Shown here piece after piece: positions 8,524 through 23,769 of a stretch of 64,000 nucleotides of DNA (positions are counted from its first letter, which is position 1; every line of letters starts with the position of its first letter). The translations under genes were made by a program, and so were the position numbers. This DNA comes from Stenotrophomonas sp. MYb238 (GTDB lineage: Bacteria; Pseudomonadota; Gammaproteobacteria; Xanthomonadales; Xanthomonadaceae). The stretch is taken from positions 62,001-126,000 of the forward strand of contig NZ_WIDL01000003.1 of NCBI RefSeq assembly GCF_009496535.1. The letters are read 5' to 3'. The notes under the pieces were generated by a model that saw only the letters and a program-made list of their open reading frames with translations, made no database searches and was not told where the DNA came from.

Positions 8524-9162
8524 TCAGTCGCCGGCGGCGGCCTGCCCGCGGTGATGGCGCATCCACTGCGCCAGTTCGCCAGGCGCATGGCCCGGCAGCT
8601 GTTCCAGCGCGGCGATCACCGCCTGCCGGTTGGCGTCCGGATGGTTCTGGCTAAGTTTCAGCTTGATCTGTACCTGTTCGGTATGGAAGCGGAAGCCGAC
8701 GATGCCGCGCAGCTGGCGGCGCTGTTCCCCGCGCTCGGGTTCGAAACGCCAGTGCTGGCCCACGCCCGCCTCGAAATGATCGCTGAGTTCGCCTACCAGC
8801 GCGGCCAGCGCGTCTTCATCGTCGAACGGTTCCAGGCGGCCGCACAGTTCGGCGCCGGCGTAGTTCCAGGTCGGCACGCGCGCGGCACTGTCCTTGTCCG
8901 GATACCAGCTGGCCGAGATGTAGCCATGCGGGCCATCGACCAGCACCTTGGCGGCACCGGCATGGCGCGCCTGCGGGTTGGCCCGCGCCCAGTGGCCGAG
9001 CAGTTCGATGCGTTGCCCGTCGCGCCGGTACAGCACCGGCAGCCGGGTCAGTTCGGGCAGGCCGTCGCTGCCGGTGGTCAGCACGGTGACGAACGGGTCG
9101 CGCGCCAGCAGGCGATCCAGCCAGACCAGATCATGCTCGGCGAAGGCGCGTGGGGTGAACAT
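8524..9162 (-). CDS. PaiB-like FMN-binding protein
   Basis: A 212-residue protein of the FMN-binding split-barrel family named after the Bacillus PaiB regulator. Typical family blocks are PRAFAEHDLVWLDRLLARDPF near the start, GHWARANPQARHA around residue 57, GPHGYISASWYPDK near 76 and VPTWNY near 95, with a C-terminal KLSQNHPDANR segment. It was named a negative transcriptional regulator, but a flavin-dependent or pyridoxamine-phosphate-oxidase-like role is as likely; no DNA-binding domain is visible. The start ATG at 9162 follows the stop of the next upstream gene by 7 bases. Confidence 0.85.
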   Translation of the reverse strand: MFTPRAFAEHDLVWLDRLLARDPFVTVLTTGSDGLPELTRLPVLYRRDGQRIELLGHWARANPQARHAGAAKVLVDGPHGYISASWYPDKDSAARVPTWNYAGAELCGRLEPFDDEDALAALVGELSDHFEAGVGQHWRFEPERGEQRRQLRGIVGFRFHTEQVQIKLKLSQNHPDANRQAVIAALEQLPGHAPGELAQWMRHHRGQAAAGD

Positions 9163-9169
9163 CGGCCGC

Positions 9170-9484
9170 TCAGGCGCGTCCGCCCAGCGACTGCACCATG
9201 CGTCCGCGCAGTTCGTCGTCGCTGGCCGCCCGCGGCGGCTGCACCTCGTGCAGCGAGAAGCCGCGCGCCAGCGCATCCTCTTCGTCCAGCCCGTCCCAGG
9301 CGACGAACTCGGCGTCGAACAGCTGCGCGCGCGCGGTGTCCTCGCTGTCGTAGCTCAGGGTGTTGCCGTCGCTGTCCAGCACCTCGGCGGTACCGGCCGG
9401 GCGCACGCGCAGGCGCGCCCAGACCAGGGTGGTGCCGAGGCTGGCCAGCCACCACTGGTCGGTGGAGGTGTCGATGTCGTTCAT
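9170..9484 (-). CDS. conserved hypothetical protein, 104 residues
   Basis: An acidic small protein with a tryptophan-rich start (residues 11-22: WW and VWARLR), a run that reads like a small beta barrel (AEVLDSDGNTLSYDSEDTA) and a C-terminal helix. I do not recognise a named family. It has normal codon bias and lies in a tight set: its ATG overlaps the stop of the upstream membrane protein by four bases (ATGA at 9481-9484) and it ends 7 bases before the PaiB-like gene, which supports it being real. Cytoplasmic by appearance; function unknown. Confidence 0.7.
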   Translation of the reverse strand: MNDIDTSTDQWWLASLGTTLVWARLRVRPAGTAEVLDSDGNTLSYDSEDTARAQLFDAEFVAWDGLDEEDALARGFSLHEVQPPRAASDDELRGRMVQSLGGRA

Positions 9485-9786
9485 GTCATTGCCTGCGAGA
9501 AGAGCCACAGCGCCAGCGCCATGCCCAGCCCGCCGCACATCACCAGCAGGGCGATGCGGGCCGGCGTGGCCAGTCCGGACAGCGAGGGGTCGGGGATGCC
9601 GGCGAAGCCGCGGCCCAGCAGCCAGCGCAGCGACTGCGGCTTGAGGAAGGCGCCGGCGCCGAAATCGGCCGCCAGCGCCGGATGCCGGTCGCGGATGTGG
9701 ATCAGCGTCAGCGGCCAGAAGATCAGGAACGCGCTGAGCCCGGCGATGGCCACGCCGACGAAGCACAGGGCGAGGAAGAGCGTCAT
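9481..9786 (-). CDS. small membrane protein, two transmembrane helices
   Basis: A 101-residue protein with two clear hydrophobic segments, about residues 3-28 and 77-96, joined by a polar loop with HIRDRHP and FLKPQSLRWLL. Its size and layout recall UspB-type proteins, but the similarity is too vague to name it. It is translationally coupled (ATGA) to the next gene and is followed by the PaiB-like gene, forming a three-gene unit downstream of asnS. Function unknown. Confidence 0.65.
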   Translation of the reverse strand: MTLFLALCFVGVAIAGLSAFLIFWPLTLIHIRDRHPALAADFGAGAFLKPQSLRWLLGRGFAGIPDPSLSGLATPARIALLVMCGGLGMALALWLFSQAMT

Positions 9787-9792
9787 CGGGCC

Positions 9793-9883
9793 GGGAACCA
9801 GCGAGCGGGAACGAGGGGCCAGAGCTGGGCGCGTCCGCGCGCTGCGTTGGCGTCCACGGGTTTCTCGTTTCTCATCTGGTTCC
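9793..9883. repeat. imperfect inverted repeat bounded by GGGAACCAG / CTGGTTCC
   Basis: The gap between asnS and the small membrane protein begins with GGGAACCAG (9793) and ends with CTGGTTCC (9876-9883), with further GGGAACGAGG and TTTCTCGTTTCTC pieces inside. A very similar element lies at 13959-14047 between rpsR and rplI, so this is a dispersed family and not chance. Each would fold into a long hairpin. Confidence 0.6.
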
Positions 9884-9889
9884 TCGCCG

Positions 9890-11284
<1,395 letters not shown>

Positions 11285-11394
11285 GACTTGAATCCTCTGC
11301 TGATCGACTCGATCTGTGAACACGGAATTCTAGCGGCTGCGCGGCCGGACAGGCGAGGAATCCGCCATCCCGGGCCGGTACAGCCGGCTTTTCC

Positions 11395-11400
11395 TATAAT
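11395..11400 (+). promoter_or_regulatory. -10 box upstream of the iscA-like gene
   Basis: A perfect TATAAT ends 31 bases before the ATG of the iscA-like gene. No good -35 box stands 16-18 bases upstream, so it may rely on an activator (for example an iron-sulfur responsive regulator), which is inference. Confidence 0.45.
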
Positions 11401-11431
11401 CGCCCCCGCAATCCCCCGGAGTCGCTCCCCC

Positions 11432-11770
11432 ATGGCCATCCACCTCACTCCCGTCGCCTTCGCCCGCGTCCAGCGCTTCGTCGAGCAGACCCCCGGCGCG
11501 CTGGGCCTGCGTTTCGGCGTGACCCGCACCGGCTGCTCGGGCTGGGGCCACGTCACCGACCTGGCGCGCGAACAGCGCGAGGACGACACCGTGTTCGAGC
11601 AGGACGGCGTGCGCATCTTCGTCGACGCCGACAGCCTGGCCCTGGTGGACGGCACCGAGATCGATTTCGGCAAGCAGGGCCTGAGCGAGACCTTCACCTT
11701 CAGGAACCCCAACGCCACCGCCGAGTGCGGCTGCGGCGAAAGCTTCACCACCGACGAAAGCCACCGCTGA
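11432..11770 (+). CDS. iscA: IscA/HesB-family iron-sulfur assembly protein
   Basis: An A-type iron-sulfur carrier of 112 residues that passes clusters from the scaffold to target enzymes. The three conserved cysteines are present: Cys35 in TRTGCSGWGH and Cys99/Cys101 in ECGCGESF. It stands alone, divergent from asnS and convergent with the MFS gene, not inside an isc or suf operon, so whether it is the IscA, SufA or ErpA equivalent cannot be decided from context; the symbol is given for the family. GGAG lies about 13 bases before the ATG. Confidence 0.88.
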   Translation: MAIHLTPVAFARVQRFVEQTPGALGLRFGVTRTGCSGWGHVTDLAREQREDDTVFEQDGVRIFVDADSLALVDGTEIDFGKQGLSETFTFRNPNATAECGCGESFTTDESHR

Positions 11771-11811
11771 GGCGGAACAGGCGGGCGCTGGCCGACGCTG
11801 CGCCCGACGGT

Positions 11812-13026
11812 TCACCGGCAGCAGGCCAGCGCCCGCGCCGCGCGGCGGCGGTCCAGTCGCATCGCCACGACCCACAGCAGCAGGCCGACCGCGGCGGTGG
11901 CCGCGCCCACGTAACCGGTGGAGGCATGGCCGAAGCCGGCGCCGATCGCCATGCCGCCGAGCCAGGGGCCGAGCGCGTTGGCGGTGTTGAACGCGGCGTG
12001 GTTTGAGGCCGCGGCGAGGGTCTGCGCCTCGCCGGCCGCGTCCATCAGCCGGGTCTGCAGGGCGACGGCGAGCGCGCCCATGGTGCCGACCGCGATGATC
12101 GCCGGCGCCATGGTCCAGGCCGAACCGGCGGCCAGCGGGAACAGCATCAGCACCAGGATCGACCACGCCAGCAGTACGCCGGCGGCGCGGAACTGCAGGC
12201 GGTCGACCAGCTTGCCGCCGGCGACGTTGCCGATGATCGCGCCCACGCCGAACAGCCCCACCGCCACCGGCATCCAGCGCTCGTCCACGCCGGTGACGTC
12301 GACCAGGGTCGGCGCCAGATAGGTGAACACGCAGAACATGCCGGCGAAGCCGATCGCGCCGATCGCCAGCGCCAGCCACACCTGCGGGCGGTTGAAGGCG
12401 CGCAGTTCGCGCATCGGCGTGGTGCGGACCTCGTCCGGGTCCGGGCGGAGATGGCGCGCGAGCATGGCCACGGTGGCCAGCGCCAGCAGGCTGACCAGGG
12501 CGAACGCCGTGCGCCAGACGAACTGCTGGCCCAGCCAGGTGGTCAGCGGGTTGCCGACCAGGATGGCGATGGACAGGCCCAGCAGCACCCGCGAGACCGC
12601 CGCGCCGCGCTGTTCCGGTGGGCTGATCGAGGCGGCCACCAGCATCGCCACGCCGAAGTAGGCGCCATGCGGCAGGCCGGCCACGAAGCGGGCCAGCAGC
12701 ATGCTGGCGTAGTTGGGCGCCAGTGCGCTGGCCAGGTTGCCGGCGGCGTAGAAGCCCATCAGCCAGAGCAGCAGGGTGCGGCGGCTGACGCCGGCACCGG
12801 CGAAGGCCAGCAGCGGCGCGCCGACCACCACGCCGATGGCGTAGGCGCTGATCAGGTGGCCGACCTGGGCCTCGCTGATCGCCAGCCCGCGGCTGATTTC
12901 CAGCATCAGGCCCATGCTGGCGAACTCGCTGGTGCCGATGGCGAAACCGCCCAGCGACAGGGCCAGCAGGATGAGGGTGCGTTGCCGCGGGTTCAGCGTC
13001 GCGGCCAGGGAGGAGGGGGAGGGCAC
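11812..13026 (-). CDS. MFS transporter, AraJ/DHA1-like exporter
   Basis: A 12-helix major facilitator of about 404 residues. The first helix reads LGGFAIGTSEFASMGLMLEI, followed by AYAIGVVVGAPLLAFAGAGVSRR, the MFS signature loop; this is the pattern of the AraJ / drug-and-sugar efflux DHA1 group. Its substrate is unknown. The GTG at 13026 gives the expected short cytoplasmic N-terminus; an ATG at 13083 would add 19 residues. It is convergent with iscA and divergent from rpsF. No regulator gene is adjacent. Confidence 0.85.
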   Translation of the reverse strand: MPSPSSLAATLNPRQRTLILLALSLGGFAIGTSEFASMGLMLEISRGLAISEAQVGHLISAYAIGVVVGAPLLAFAGAGVSRRTLLLWLMGFYAAGNLASALAPNYASMLLARFVAGLPHGAYFGVAMLVAASISPPEQRGAAVSRVLLGLSIAILVGNPLTTWLGQQFVWRTAFALVSLLALATVAMLARHLRPDPDEVRTTPMRELRAFNRPQVWLALAIGAIGFAGMFCVFTYLAPTLVDVTGVDERWMPVAVGLFGVGAIIGNVAGGKLVDRLQFRAAGVLLAWSILVLMLFPLAAGSAWTMAPAIIAVGTMGALAVALQTRLMDAAGEAQTLAAASNHAAFNTANALGPWLGGMAIGAGFGHASTGYVGAATAAVGLLLWVVAMRLDRRRAARALACCR

Positions 13027-13143
13027 GGCGTATCCGGGATCGGCGTGGAAACGGTTCCATAGTGTACTGCTGCGGCGCAGCATGAGGTCCCGGGGCCGGT
13101 GCCACCAGGCGAACGCAGCGTTCAGGCGGCAGGATGGCGCGAC

Positions 13144-13172
13144 TTGTCCGCAAGCCGTCCGCAGTGGATAAT
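13144..13172 (+). promoter_or_regulatory. sigma-70 promoter of rpsF operon
   Basis: TTGTCC (13144-13149) and GATAAT (13167-13172) are 17 bases apart and followed by a GC-rich discriminator GCGCGG, as expected for a ribosomal-protein promoter under stringent control. It leaves a leader of about 100 bases before rpsF. Confidence 0.7.
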
Positions 13173-13240
13173 GCGCGGCTCCCTGCGCCCCTGGTGCGGG
13201 GGTCCTTGCTCCACCGCGTTGCATGGCGGGGGGCTGTCCG

Positions 13241-13268
13241 GCCCGAAAGGGCTACATCCGAAAGGTAG
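13241..13268 (+). promoter_or_regulatory. possible S6:S18 autoregulatory leader hairpins
   Basis: The rpsF leader ends with two small adjoining hairpins, GCCCGAAAGGGC and CTACATCCGAAAGGTAG, the second with a CCG trinucleotide in its loop region, just upstream of the start codon. In many bacteria an S6:S18-binding mRNA element with a conserved CCG sits at this place. The match here is by position and the CCG only; the full consensus was not compared. Confidence 0.3.
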
Positions 13269-13277
13269 AAAAAAAAC

Positions 13278-13709
13278 ATGAGTCGTCATTACGAAGTCGT
13301 GTTCCTGGTCCATCCGGACCAGAGCGAGCAGGTCCCGGCCATGGTCGAGCGCTACAAGGCGCTGGTCGAGGGCAACAACGGCAAGATCCACCGCCTGGAA
13401 GACTGGGGCCGCCGCCAGCTGGCCTATCCGATCCAGAACCTGGTCAAGGCCCACTATGTTCTGATGAACATCGAAGCCGACCAGTCGGTGCTGAACGAAC
13501 TGACCGAAAGCTTCCGCTTCAACGACGCCGTGCTGCGCAACCTGGTCATCAAGCGTGACGAGGCCGAGACCGAGCAGTCGCTGATCATGAAGAGCAAGGA
13601 CGAGAAGGGCGACAAGCCCGAGCGTGGCGAGCGCCGTCGTCGTGACGACGATGAAGCTGCCAATTCCAACAATGAAGAAGCCGGCGACGACGCCGCCTCT
13701 GCCGAATAA
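13278..13709 (+). CDS. rpsF: 30S ribosomal protein S6
   Basis: S6 binds S18 in the platform of the small subunit. The 143 residues start with [19 protein letters not shown] and carry GRRQLAYPI and [11 protein letters not shown], the conserved body of S6; the last 40 residues are a charged Arg/Asp/Glu-rich tail, as often seen in gammaproteobacteria where S6 can be glutamylated. First gene of rpsF-rpsR-rplI; the rpsR ATG follows after 11 bases with an AAGGAG site. Confidence 0.97.
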   Translation: MSRHYEVVFLVHPDQSEQVPAMVERYKALVEGNNGKIHRLEDWGRRQLAYPIQNLVKAHYVLMNIEADQSVLNELTESFRFNDAVLRNLVIKRDEAETEQSLIMKSKDEKGDKPERGERRRRDDDEAANSNNEEAGDDAASAE

Positions 13710-13720
13710 GGAGTCAGCTC

Positions 13721-13951
13721 ATGTCCAAGTTCTTCCGTCGCCGCAAGTTCTGCAAGTTCACGGCCGAAGGTGTGAAGGAGATCGACTACAAGGATCTCAA
13801 CACCCTGCGCCAGTACCTGACCGAGAACGGCAAGATCGTGCCGAGCCGCGTCACCGGCACCAAGTCCAAGTACCAGCGTCAGCTGTCCACGGCGGTCAAG
13901 CGCGCCCGTTTCCTGGCGCTGATCCCGTACACGGACAACCACGACGTCTGA
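13721..13951 (+). CDS. rpsR: 30S ribosomal protein S18
   Basis: The 76 residues begin [25 protein letters not shown] and contain [22 protein letters not shown] and [22 protein letters not shown], the complete S18 signature. It partners S6 in the 30S platform. It is separated from rplI by 176 bases that hold an inverted-repeat element, a longer gap than usual in this operon. Confidence 0.98.
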   Translation: MSKFFRRRKFCKFTAEGVKEIDYKDLNTLRQYLTENGKIVPSRVTGTKSKYQRQLSTAVKRARFLALIPYTDNHDV

Positions 13952-13958
13952 GAAAGCC

Positions 13959-14047
13959 GGGAACCAGTGGCGGCTTCGCCGCTGGGGAACGAGGAACGCA
14001 GCAGGGCTCTGGCCTTCACTGTTTCTGGTTCCTGATCGCTGGTTCCC
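13959..14047. repeat. GGGAACCAG / CTGGTTCCC inverted repeat in the rpsR-rplI gap
   Basis: GGGAACCAG at 13959-13967 pairs with CTGGTTCCC at 14039-14047; inside are GGGGAACGAGGAAC and a second CTGGTTCC-like piece. It shares sequence and layout with 9793-9883. Placed inside a ribosomal operon it would fold as an internal hairpin and could adjust the S18:L9 ratio (inference). Confidence 0.6.
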
Positions 14048-14127
14048 GCCTTCACCCCCGTCCATTCGGACAGCAAGCGTTGCGGTGTGCCTGAAGGGGC
14101 ATCGCTAACGAATAACGGAGCAAGAAA

Positions 14128-14577
14128 ATGAAGCTGATTCTTCTGCAGAAGGTGACCAACCTGGGCAACCTGGGCGATCTGGTCGACGTGAAGCCGGGCT
14201 ACGGCCGCAACTTCCTGGTCCCGCACGGCAAGGCCGTGCCGGCCACCGAAGCCAACGTCGCCGCCTTCGAAGCCAAGCGCGCCGACTATGAAGCCAAGGC
14301 CAAGGCATCGCACGACGACGCCGAAGCCCGCGCCGCCAAGTTCGCCGACGCCAGCGTCACCATCGGCGCGCACGCGTCGACCGAAGGCAAGCTGTACGGC
14401 TCGGTCGGCCCGCGCGACATCGCCGAGGCCTTCACCGCCGCCGGCCTGCCGCTGGAAAAGAGCGAAGTCATCCTCGGCGAGGGCGCCTTCCGCGCCGTCG
14501 GCGAGTACGACGTCATCATCAAGCTGCACGCCGACGTGGAAACCACCGTCAAGGTCATCGTCGAAGCCGACGCCTGA
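14128..14577 (+). CDS. rplI: 50S ribosomal protein L9
   Basis: L9 binds 23S rRNA at the base of the L1 stalk and helps keep reading frame. The 149 residues show the family start [19 protein letters not shown] and [17 protein letters not shown], then the long connecting helix (about 50-75) and the C-terminal domain with [15 protein letters not shown] clear ribosome binding site (ACGGAG) stands 8 bases before the ATG. A terminator follows directly, so this ends the operon. Confidence 0.97.
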   Translation: MKLILLQKVTNLGNLGDLVDVKPGYGRNFLVPHGKAVPATEANVAAFEAKRADYEAKAKASHDDAEARAAKFADASVTIGAHASTEGKLYGSVGPRDIAEAFTAAGLPLEKSEVILGEGAFRAVGEYDVIIKLHADVETTVKVIVEADA

Positions 14578-14601
14578 TCGCTGCGGTTCAAGCTGTATCC
14601 G

Positions 14602-14633
14602 GAACGGGCGCCGCAAGGCGCCCGTTCTTTTTG
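14602..14633 (+). terminator. Rho-independent terminator after rplI
   Basis: A hairpin with arms GAACGGGCGCC and GGCGCCCGTTC is followed by TTTTTG, 25 bases after the rplI stop. Confidence 0.9.
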
Positions 14634-14640
14634 TCGCTTC

Positions 14641-14900
14641 CCTCTTGAGGAGACAACCCGGCAGGACTGCCGGATTGCGCGGCGAAGCCGCCCGGAGAGT
14701 GGGGCACAGGGATGTGCCGGATGCAGGCGCCCCGCTCGCGAGGCAGGATGCCGAAGCGGACGGCGAAGCCGGCCCGAGGGGCGTGCCGCAGGAGCGGCAC
14801 GCGAGGGGCGGATGAGGGTACGGGCGAAGCCTCGTGCAGCCGGATGTCGCAAGGCTGCGCCCGTACCCGCACCCAACCCCTCTCCCGCGGTGAGAGGGGC
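14641..14900 (+). repeat. dispersed intergenic repeat, long copy
   Basis: About 260 bases between rplI and smc that are recognisably the same element as 55280-55480 on the other strand: shared blocks include CCGGCAGGACTGCCGG-type palindromes, GGCGAAGCCGCCCGGAG, GGCACAGGGATGTGCCG, GGGCGAAGCCTCG and a closing AACCCCTCTCCC hairpin. This copy carries an extra segment of about 65-70 bases (roughly 14731-14800). It codes for nothing convincing. A TATACT at 14902-14907, right at its end, is a possible -10 box for smc. Confidence 0.75.
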
Positions 14901-14994
14901 TTATACTGCCCGCGGACCGTTTTTCCCGCGCCCTGATTCCCCGCAAAACCCAACGGTGCCACCCATCGGCCCGGCACTGGAACCCTGCTGCCCC

Positions 14995-18498
<3,504 letters not shown>

Positions 18499-18546
18499 CG
18501 TGCCATTCTTTATCGACCTGAACACGTTGACCGGAGAACCCACCGC

Positions 18547-19284
18547 ATGTCCGACATGGCTCTGTTGCGCATCGGCATCCTGGCCGCCGGAGTGCTGCTG
18601 ATCGCGGCGATCTTCCTGTTCGGGAGGACCCGGAAGCCGGCGCAGGGCAAGCGCCGCGAACCGGTTGATAACGGTGCCAAGCCGCGGCGCGAACCGGTGC
18701 TGGGCGCGGACGGCGAGGGCGGCGATGCCGTGGCCGATGCGGACGCCGGCGCGGAAGTGAGCCAGCCGGAGCTGGGATTGCCGGACGTCGAGGCCGCGGC
18801 CGGCAGCGAACTGGGCAAGCGCGCCAGCCAGGACTTCGACAAGATCGTCTCGCTGTACGTGGCCGCGCGTGCCGGCCAGGTGCTGCGCGGCGAGGACATC
18901 GTGGTCGCCGCCGAGAAGACCGGGCTGGTGTTCGGCTACATGGGTGTCTTCCACCGGCTGGTGGAAGGGCATCCCGAGCGCGGGCCGATCTTCAGCATGG
19001 CCAGCATCATGAAGCCGGGCAGCTTCGACATGGCCCGCATCCGCGAGATGGAAACCCCGGCCATCGCCTTCTTCCTGACCCTGCCGGCGCCGATGACCGC
19101 GCTCGACGCCTGGGAAAAGATGCTGCCCACCGTGCAGCGCATGGCCGAACTGCTCGACGGCGTGGTGCTGGACGACAGCCGCAACGCGCTCGGGCGCCAG
19201 CGCATCGCCCACATCCGCGACGAGCTGCGCGCCTACGACCGCCAGCACCAGGCGCCGCCGCTGACCAAGCCGCCGCGCTGGTGA
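18547..19284 (+). CDS. zipA: cell division protein ZipA
   Basis: ZipA anchors FtsZ to the inner membrane at the septum. The 245-residue protein has an N-terminal membrane helix (about residues 6-25), a charged and variable linker (26-105), and a C-terminal FtsZ-binding domain with GLVFGYMGVFHRLVEG, FSMASIMKPGSFD and TPAIAFFLTLP. It is shorter than the E. coli protein because of a shorter linker. It lies 48 bases after smc and before ligA, the same order as in other gammaproteobacteria. A GGAG site lies 13 bases before the start; a second ATG three codons later is possible. Confidence 0.93.
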   Translation: MSDMALLRIGILAAGVLLIAAIFLFGRTRKPAQGKRREPVDNGAKPRREPVLGADGEGGDAVADADAGAEVSQPELGLPDVEAAAGSELGKRASQDFDKIVSLYVAARAGQVLRGEDIVVAAEKTGLVFGYMGVFHRLVEGHPERGPIFSMASIMKPGSFDMARIREMETPAIAFFLTLPAPMTALDAWEKMLPTVQRMAELLDGVVLDDSRNALGRQRIAHIRDELRAYDRQHQAPPLTKPPRW

Positions 19285-19301
19285 GTCCAGCCGGGTAAAC
19301 A

Positions 19302-19325
19302 AAGGGCGCCGCATGCGGCGCCCTT
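19302..19325 (+). terminator. hairpin between zipA and ligA
   Basis: AAGGGCGCCGC and GCGGCGCCCTT form an 11-bp stem with a two-base centre, 17 bases after the zipA stop. No real T-run follows (TTGTCG), so it may be a weak terminator or an mRNA-stabilising stem. Confidence 0.55.
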
Positions 19326-19375
19326 GTCGTTTCGGCGGCCCGCCACACGCGGTGCATACACCGGCGCGCGGTTAA

Positions 19376-22334
<2,959 letters not shown>

Positions 22335-22338
<4 letters not shown>

Positions 22339-22457
22339 AAAAACGGCAGGACAGCCGTTTTTCACGGCGAAGCCGCCCGAAGGGCGGCGCACGGCCGGTT
22401 TCTGCTCCTGCAAAACCGGCATTTCCGCCATCTATGGCGGTCAGGTGTGCGGCATGA
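22335..22457 (+). CDS. putative mini-ORF 1 in the 119-bp repeat (40 residues)
   Basis: An open frame filling repeat unit 1. Its ATG overlaps the stop of the GNAT gene (ATGA) and its stop overlaps the ATG of mini-ORF 2 (ATGA). The peptide is strongly basic, starting MKKRQDSRFSRRSRPKGG. No known family. The chain of overlaps is visible in the sequence; that a peptide is made is unproven, since the frame may just follow from the repeat length. Confidence 0.25.
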
Positions 22458-22572
22458 AAAAACGACAGGACAGCTGTTTTTCACGGCGAAGCCACCCGAA
22501 GGGCGGCGCGCGGCCGGTTTCTGCTCCTGCAAAACCGGCATTCCCGTCATCCATGGCGGCCAGGTGTGCGCC
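22335..22572 (+). repeat. two tandem 119-bp units before epmA
   Basis: Two head-to-tail copies of 119 bases (22335-22453, 22454-22572) that differ at about ten positions. Each begins ATGAAAAAACG and contains four palindromes in series: an A-rich/T-rich 9-bp stem (AAAAACGGC / GCCGTTTTT, perfect in copy 1), GCCGCCC-GGGCGGC, GCCGGTTT-AAACCGGC and GCCAT-ATGGC, and ends with AGGTGTGCG before the next ATGA. The epmA start codon is placed exactly where a third unit would begin. Confidence 0.92.
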
Positions 22573-22576
22573 ATGA
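22454..22576 (+). CDS. putative mini-ORF 2 in the 119-bp repeat (40 residues)
   Basis: Same length as mini-ORF 1 and nearly the same peptide (MKKRQDSCFSRRSHPKGG). Frame and overlaps are kept: its stop TGA overlaps the epmA start (ATGA at 22573-22576). If translated, it would carry ribosomes from ligA-GNAT into epmA. It may equally be non-coding repeat. Confidence 0.25.
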   Translation: MKKRQDSCFSRRSHPKGGARPVSAPAKPAFPSSMAARCAP

Positions 22577-23517
22577 TCGAGGCCCTGCATCGGCGTGCGC
22601 GCCTGAACGCCCTGATCCGCGATTTCTTCGCCCGCCGCGACGTGCTGGAAGTGGAGACGCCGATCATGTCGGCGGCCGGCAACACCGAGCCGAACATCGA
22701 CGGTTTCCAGACCCGCTTCAGCGGTCATGTCGATGCCGGCTCGCCGGTGCGCTGGCTGCGCACTTCGCCCGAATATCCGCTCAAGCGCCTGCTCGCCGCC
22801 GGCGTCGGCGACTGCTACGAGCTGGGCCGTGTCTTCCGCAACGGCGAGGCCGGCGGCCGCCACAACCCCGAGTTCACCATGCTCGAGTGGTACCGCGTCG
22901 GCTGGGATCATCACCGGCTGATCGACGAGACGGTGGAACTGGTGCGCGCGGCGCTGGCGATGGTCGGGCGCGAGGCGGCGCTGCAGGTGCTGACCTACCG
23001 CGAGCTGTTCGTCGACGCGGTCGGCGTGGACCCGTTCGGCGCCGACGAGGCGCAGCTGCGCGCGCCGCTGGCCGGCATCGGCATCGATCCGGACGGCCTC
23101 ACCCGCGACGACTGGCTGGACCTGCTGATGACACATCGCATCCAGCCGCATTTCCCGGACGACCGCATCACCGTGATCCACGACTGGCCGGCCACCCAGG
23201 CCGCGCTGGCGCGCATCCGCCCGGGCGAACCGCCGCTGGCCGAGCGCTTCGAGCTGTACCTGGGTGCGGTGGAACTGGCCAACGGCTATCACGAACTGAA
23301 CGACGCCGAAGAACAGCGCAGGCGTTTCGCGCGCGACCTGGCGGTGCGCGCCGCGCGCGGCGACGTGCAGCCGCCGCTGGACGAGCCGTTCCTGGCGGCG
23401 CTGCCGGCATTGCCGGCGTGCGCCGGCGTGGCGGTGGGCGTGGACCGGCTGCTGATGGCGCTGTTCGGCACCGGCCGCATCGCCGACGTGCTGGCCTTCG
23501 ACTTCGCCCACGCCTAG
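22573..23517 (+). CDS. epmA: elongation factor P lysine ligase EpmA
   Basis: Paralogue of class II lysyl-tRNA synthetase that attaches beta-lysine to elongation factor P (needs EpmB for full modification). The 314 residues begin MIEALHRRARLNALIRDFF and contain EVETPIMSAAGNTEPNI, YELGRVFRNGEAGGRHNPEFTMLEWYR (motif 2) and GVAVGVDRLLMALFGT (motif 3); the anticodon-binding domain is absent, as typical. The open frame runs upstream through the repeat, but the conserved protein starts at 22573, with AGGTG seven bases before it supplied by the repeat unit. The element upstream likely affects its expression. Confidence 0.94.
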   Translation: MIEALHRRARLNALIRDFFARRDVLEVETPIMSAAGNTEPNIDGFQTRFSGHVDAGSPVRWLRTSPEYPLKRLLAAGVGDCYELGRVFRNGEAGGRHNPEFTMLEWYRVGWDHHRLIDETVELVRAALAMVGREAALQVLTYRELFVDAVGVDPFGADEAQLRAPLAGIGIDPDGLTRDDWLDLLMTHRIQPHFPDDRITVIHDWPATQAALARIRPGEPPLAERFELYLGAVELANGYHELNDAEEQRRRFARDLAVRAARGDVQPPLDEPFLAALPALPACAGVAVGVDRLLMALFGTGRIADVLAFDFAHA

Positions 23518-23567
23518 CCGTCCCGCCGCTCATCGGTCTGTCTGGAGCCTGCATTTGGCGTATGGCA

Positions 23568-23597
23568 CGTGCATCCGGAATGCGTTCCGGATGCACG
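23568..23597. repeat. 13-bp perfect palindrome after epmA
   Basis: CGTGCATCCGGAA and TTCCGGATGCACG are perfect reverse complements around TGCG, 50 bases after the epmA stop. There is no T-run, so it is either a Rho-dependent 3' end structure or a protein-binding palindrome. Confidence 0.6.
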
Positions 23598-23769
23598 CGG
23601 GATCCCGTGCCCGCTTATGCGCGGATCGGCCCACGTCTCCAGTACGCCGGCCGCGCCGACGATCGCCGCGCCACGCTATTGCCTGTCTACCGGCGATGAT
23701 GCTCTGATCACGGCTGCCGATGCAGTGTCCGTATCGGTGGACTCCGTCGATTGCAGGGTGGAAGGTCGG

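Noticed and set aside
14902-14907. TATACT as firm smc promoter
   Set aside because: A good -10 sequence but no -35 partner; mentioned only as possible.
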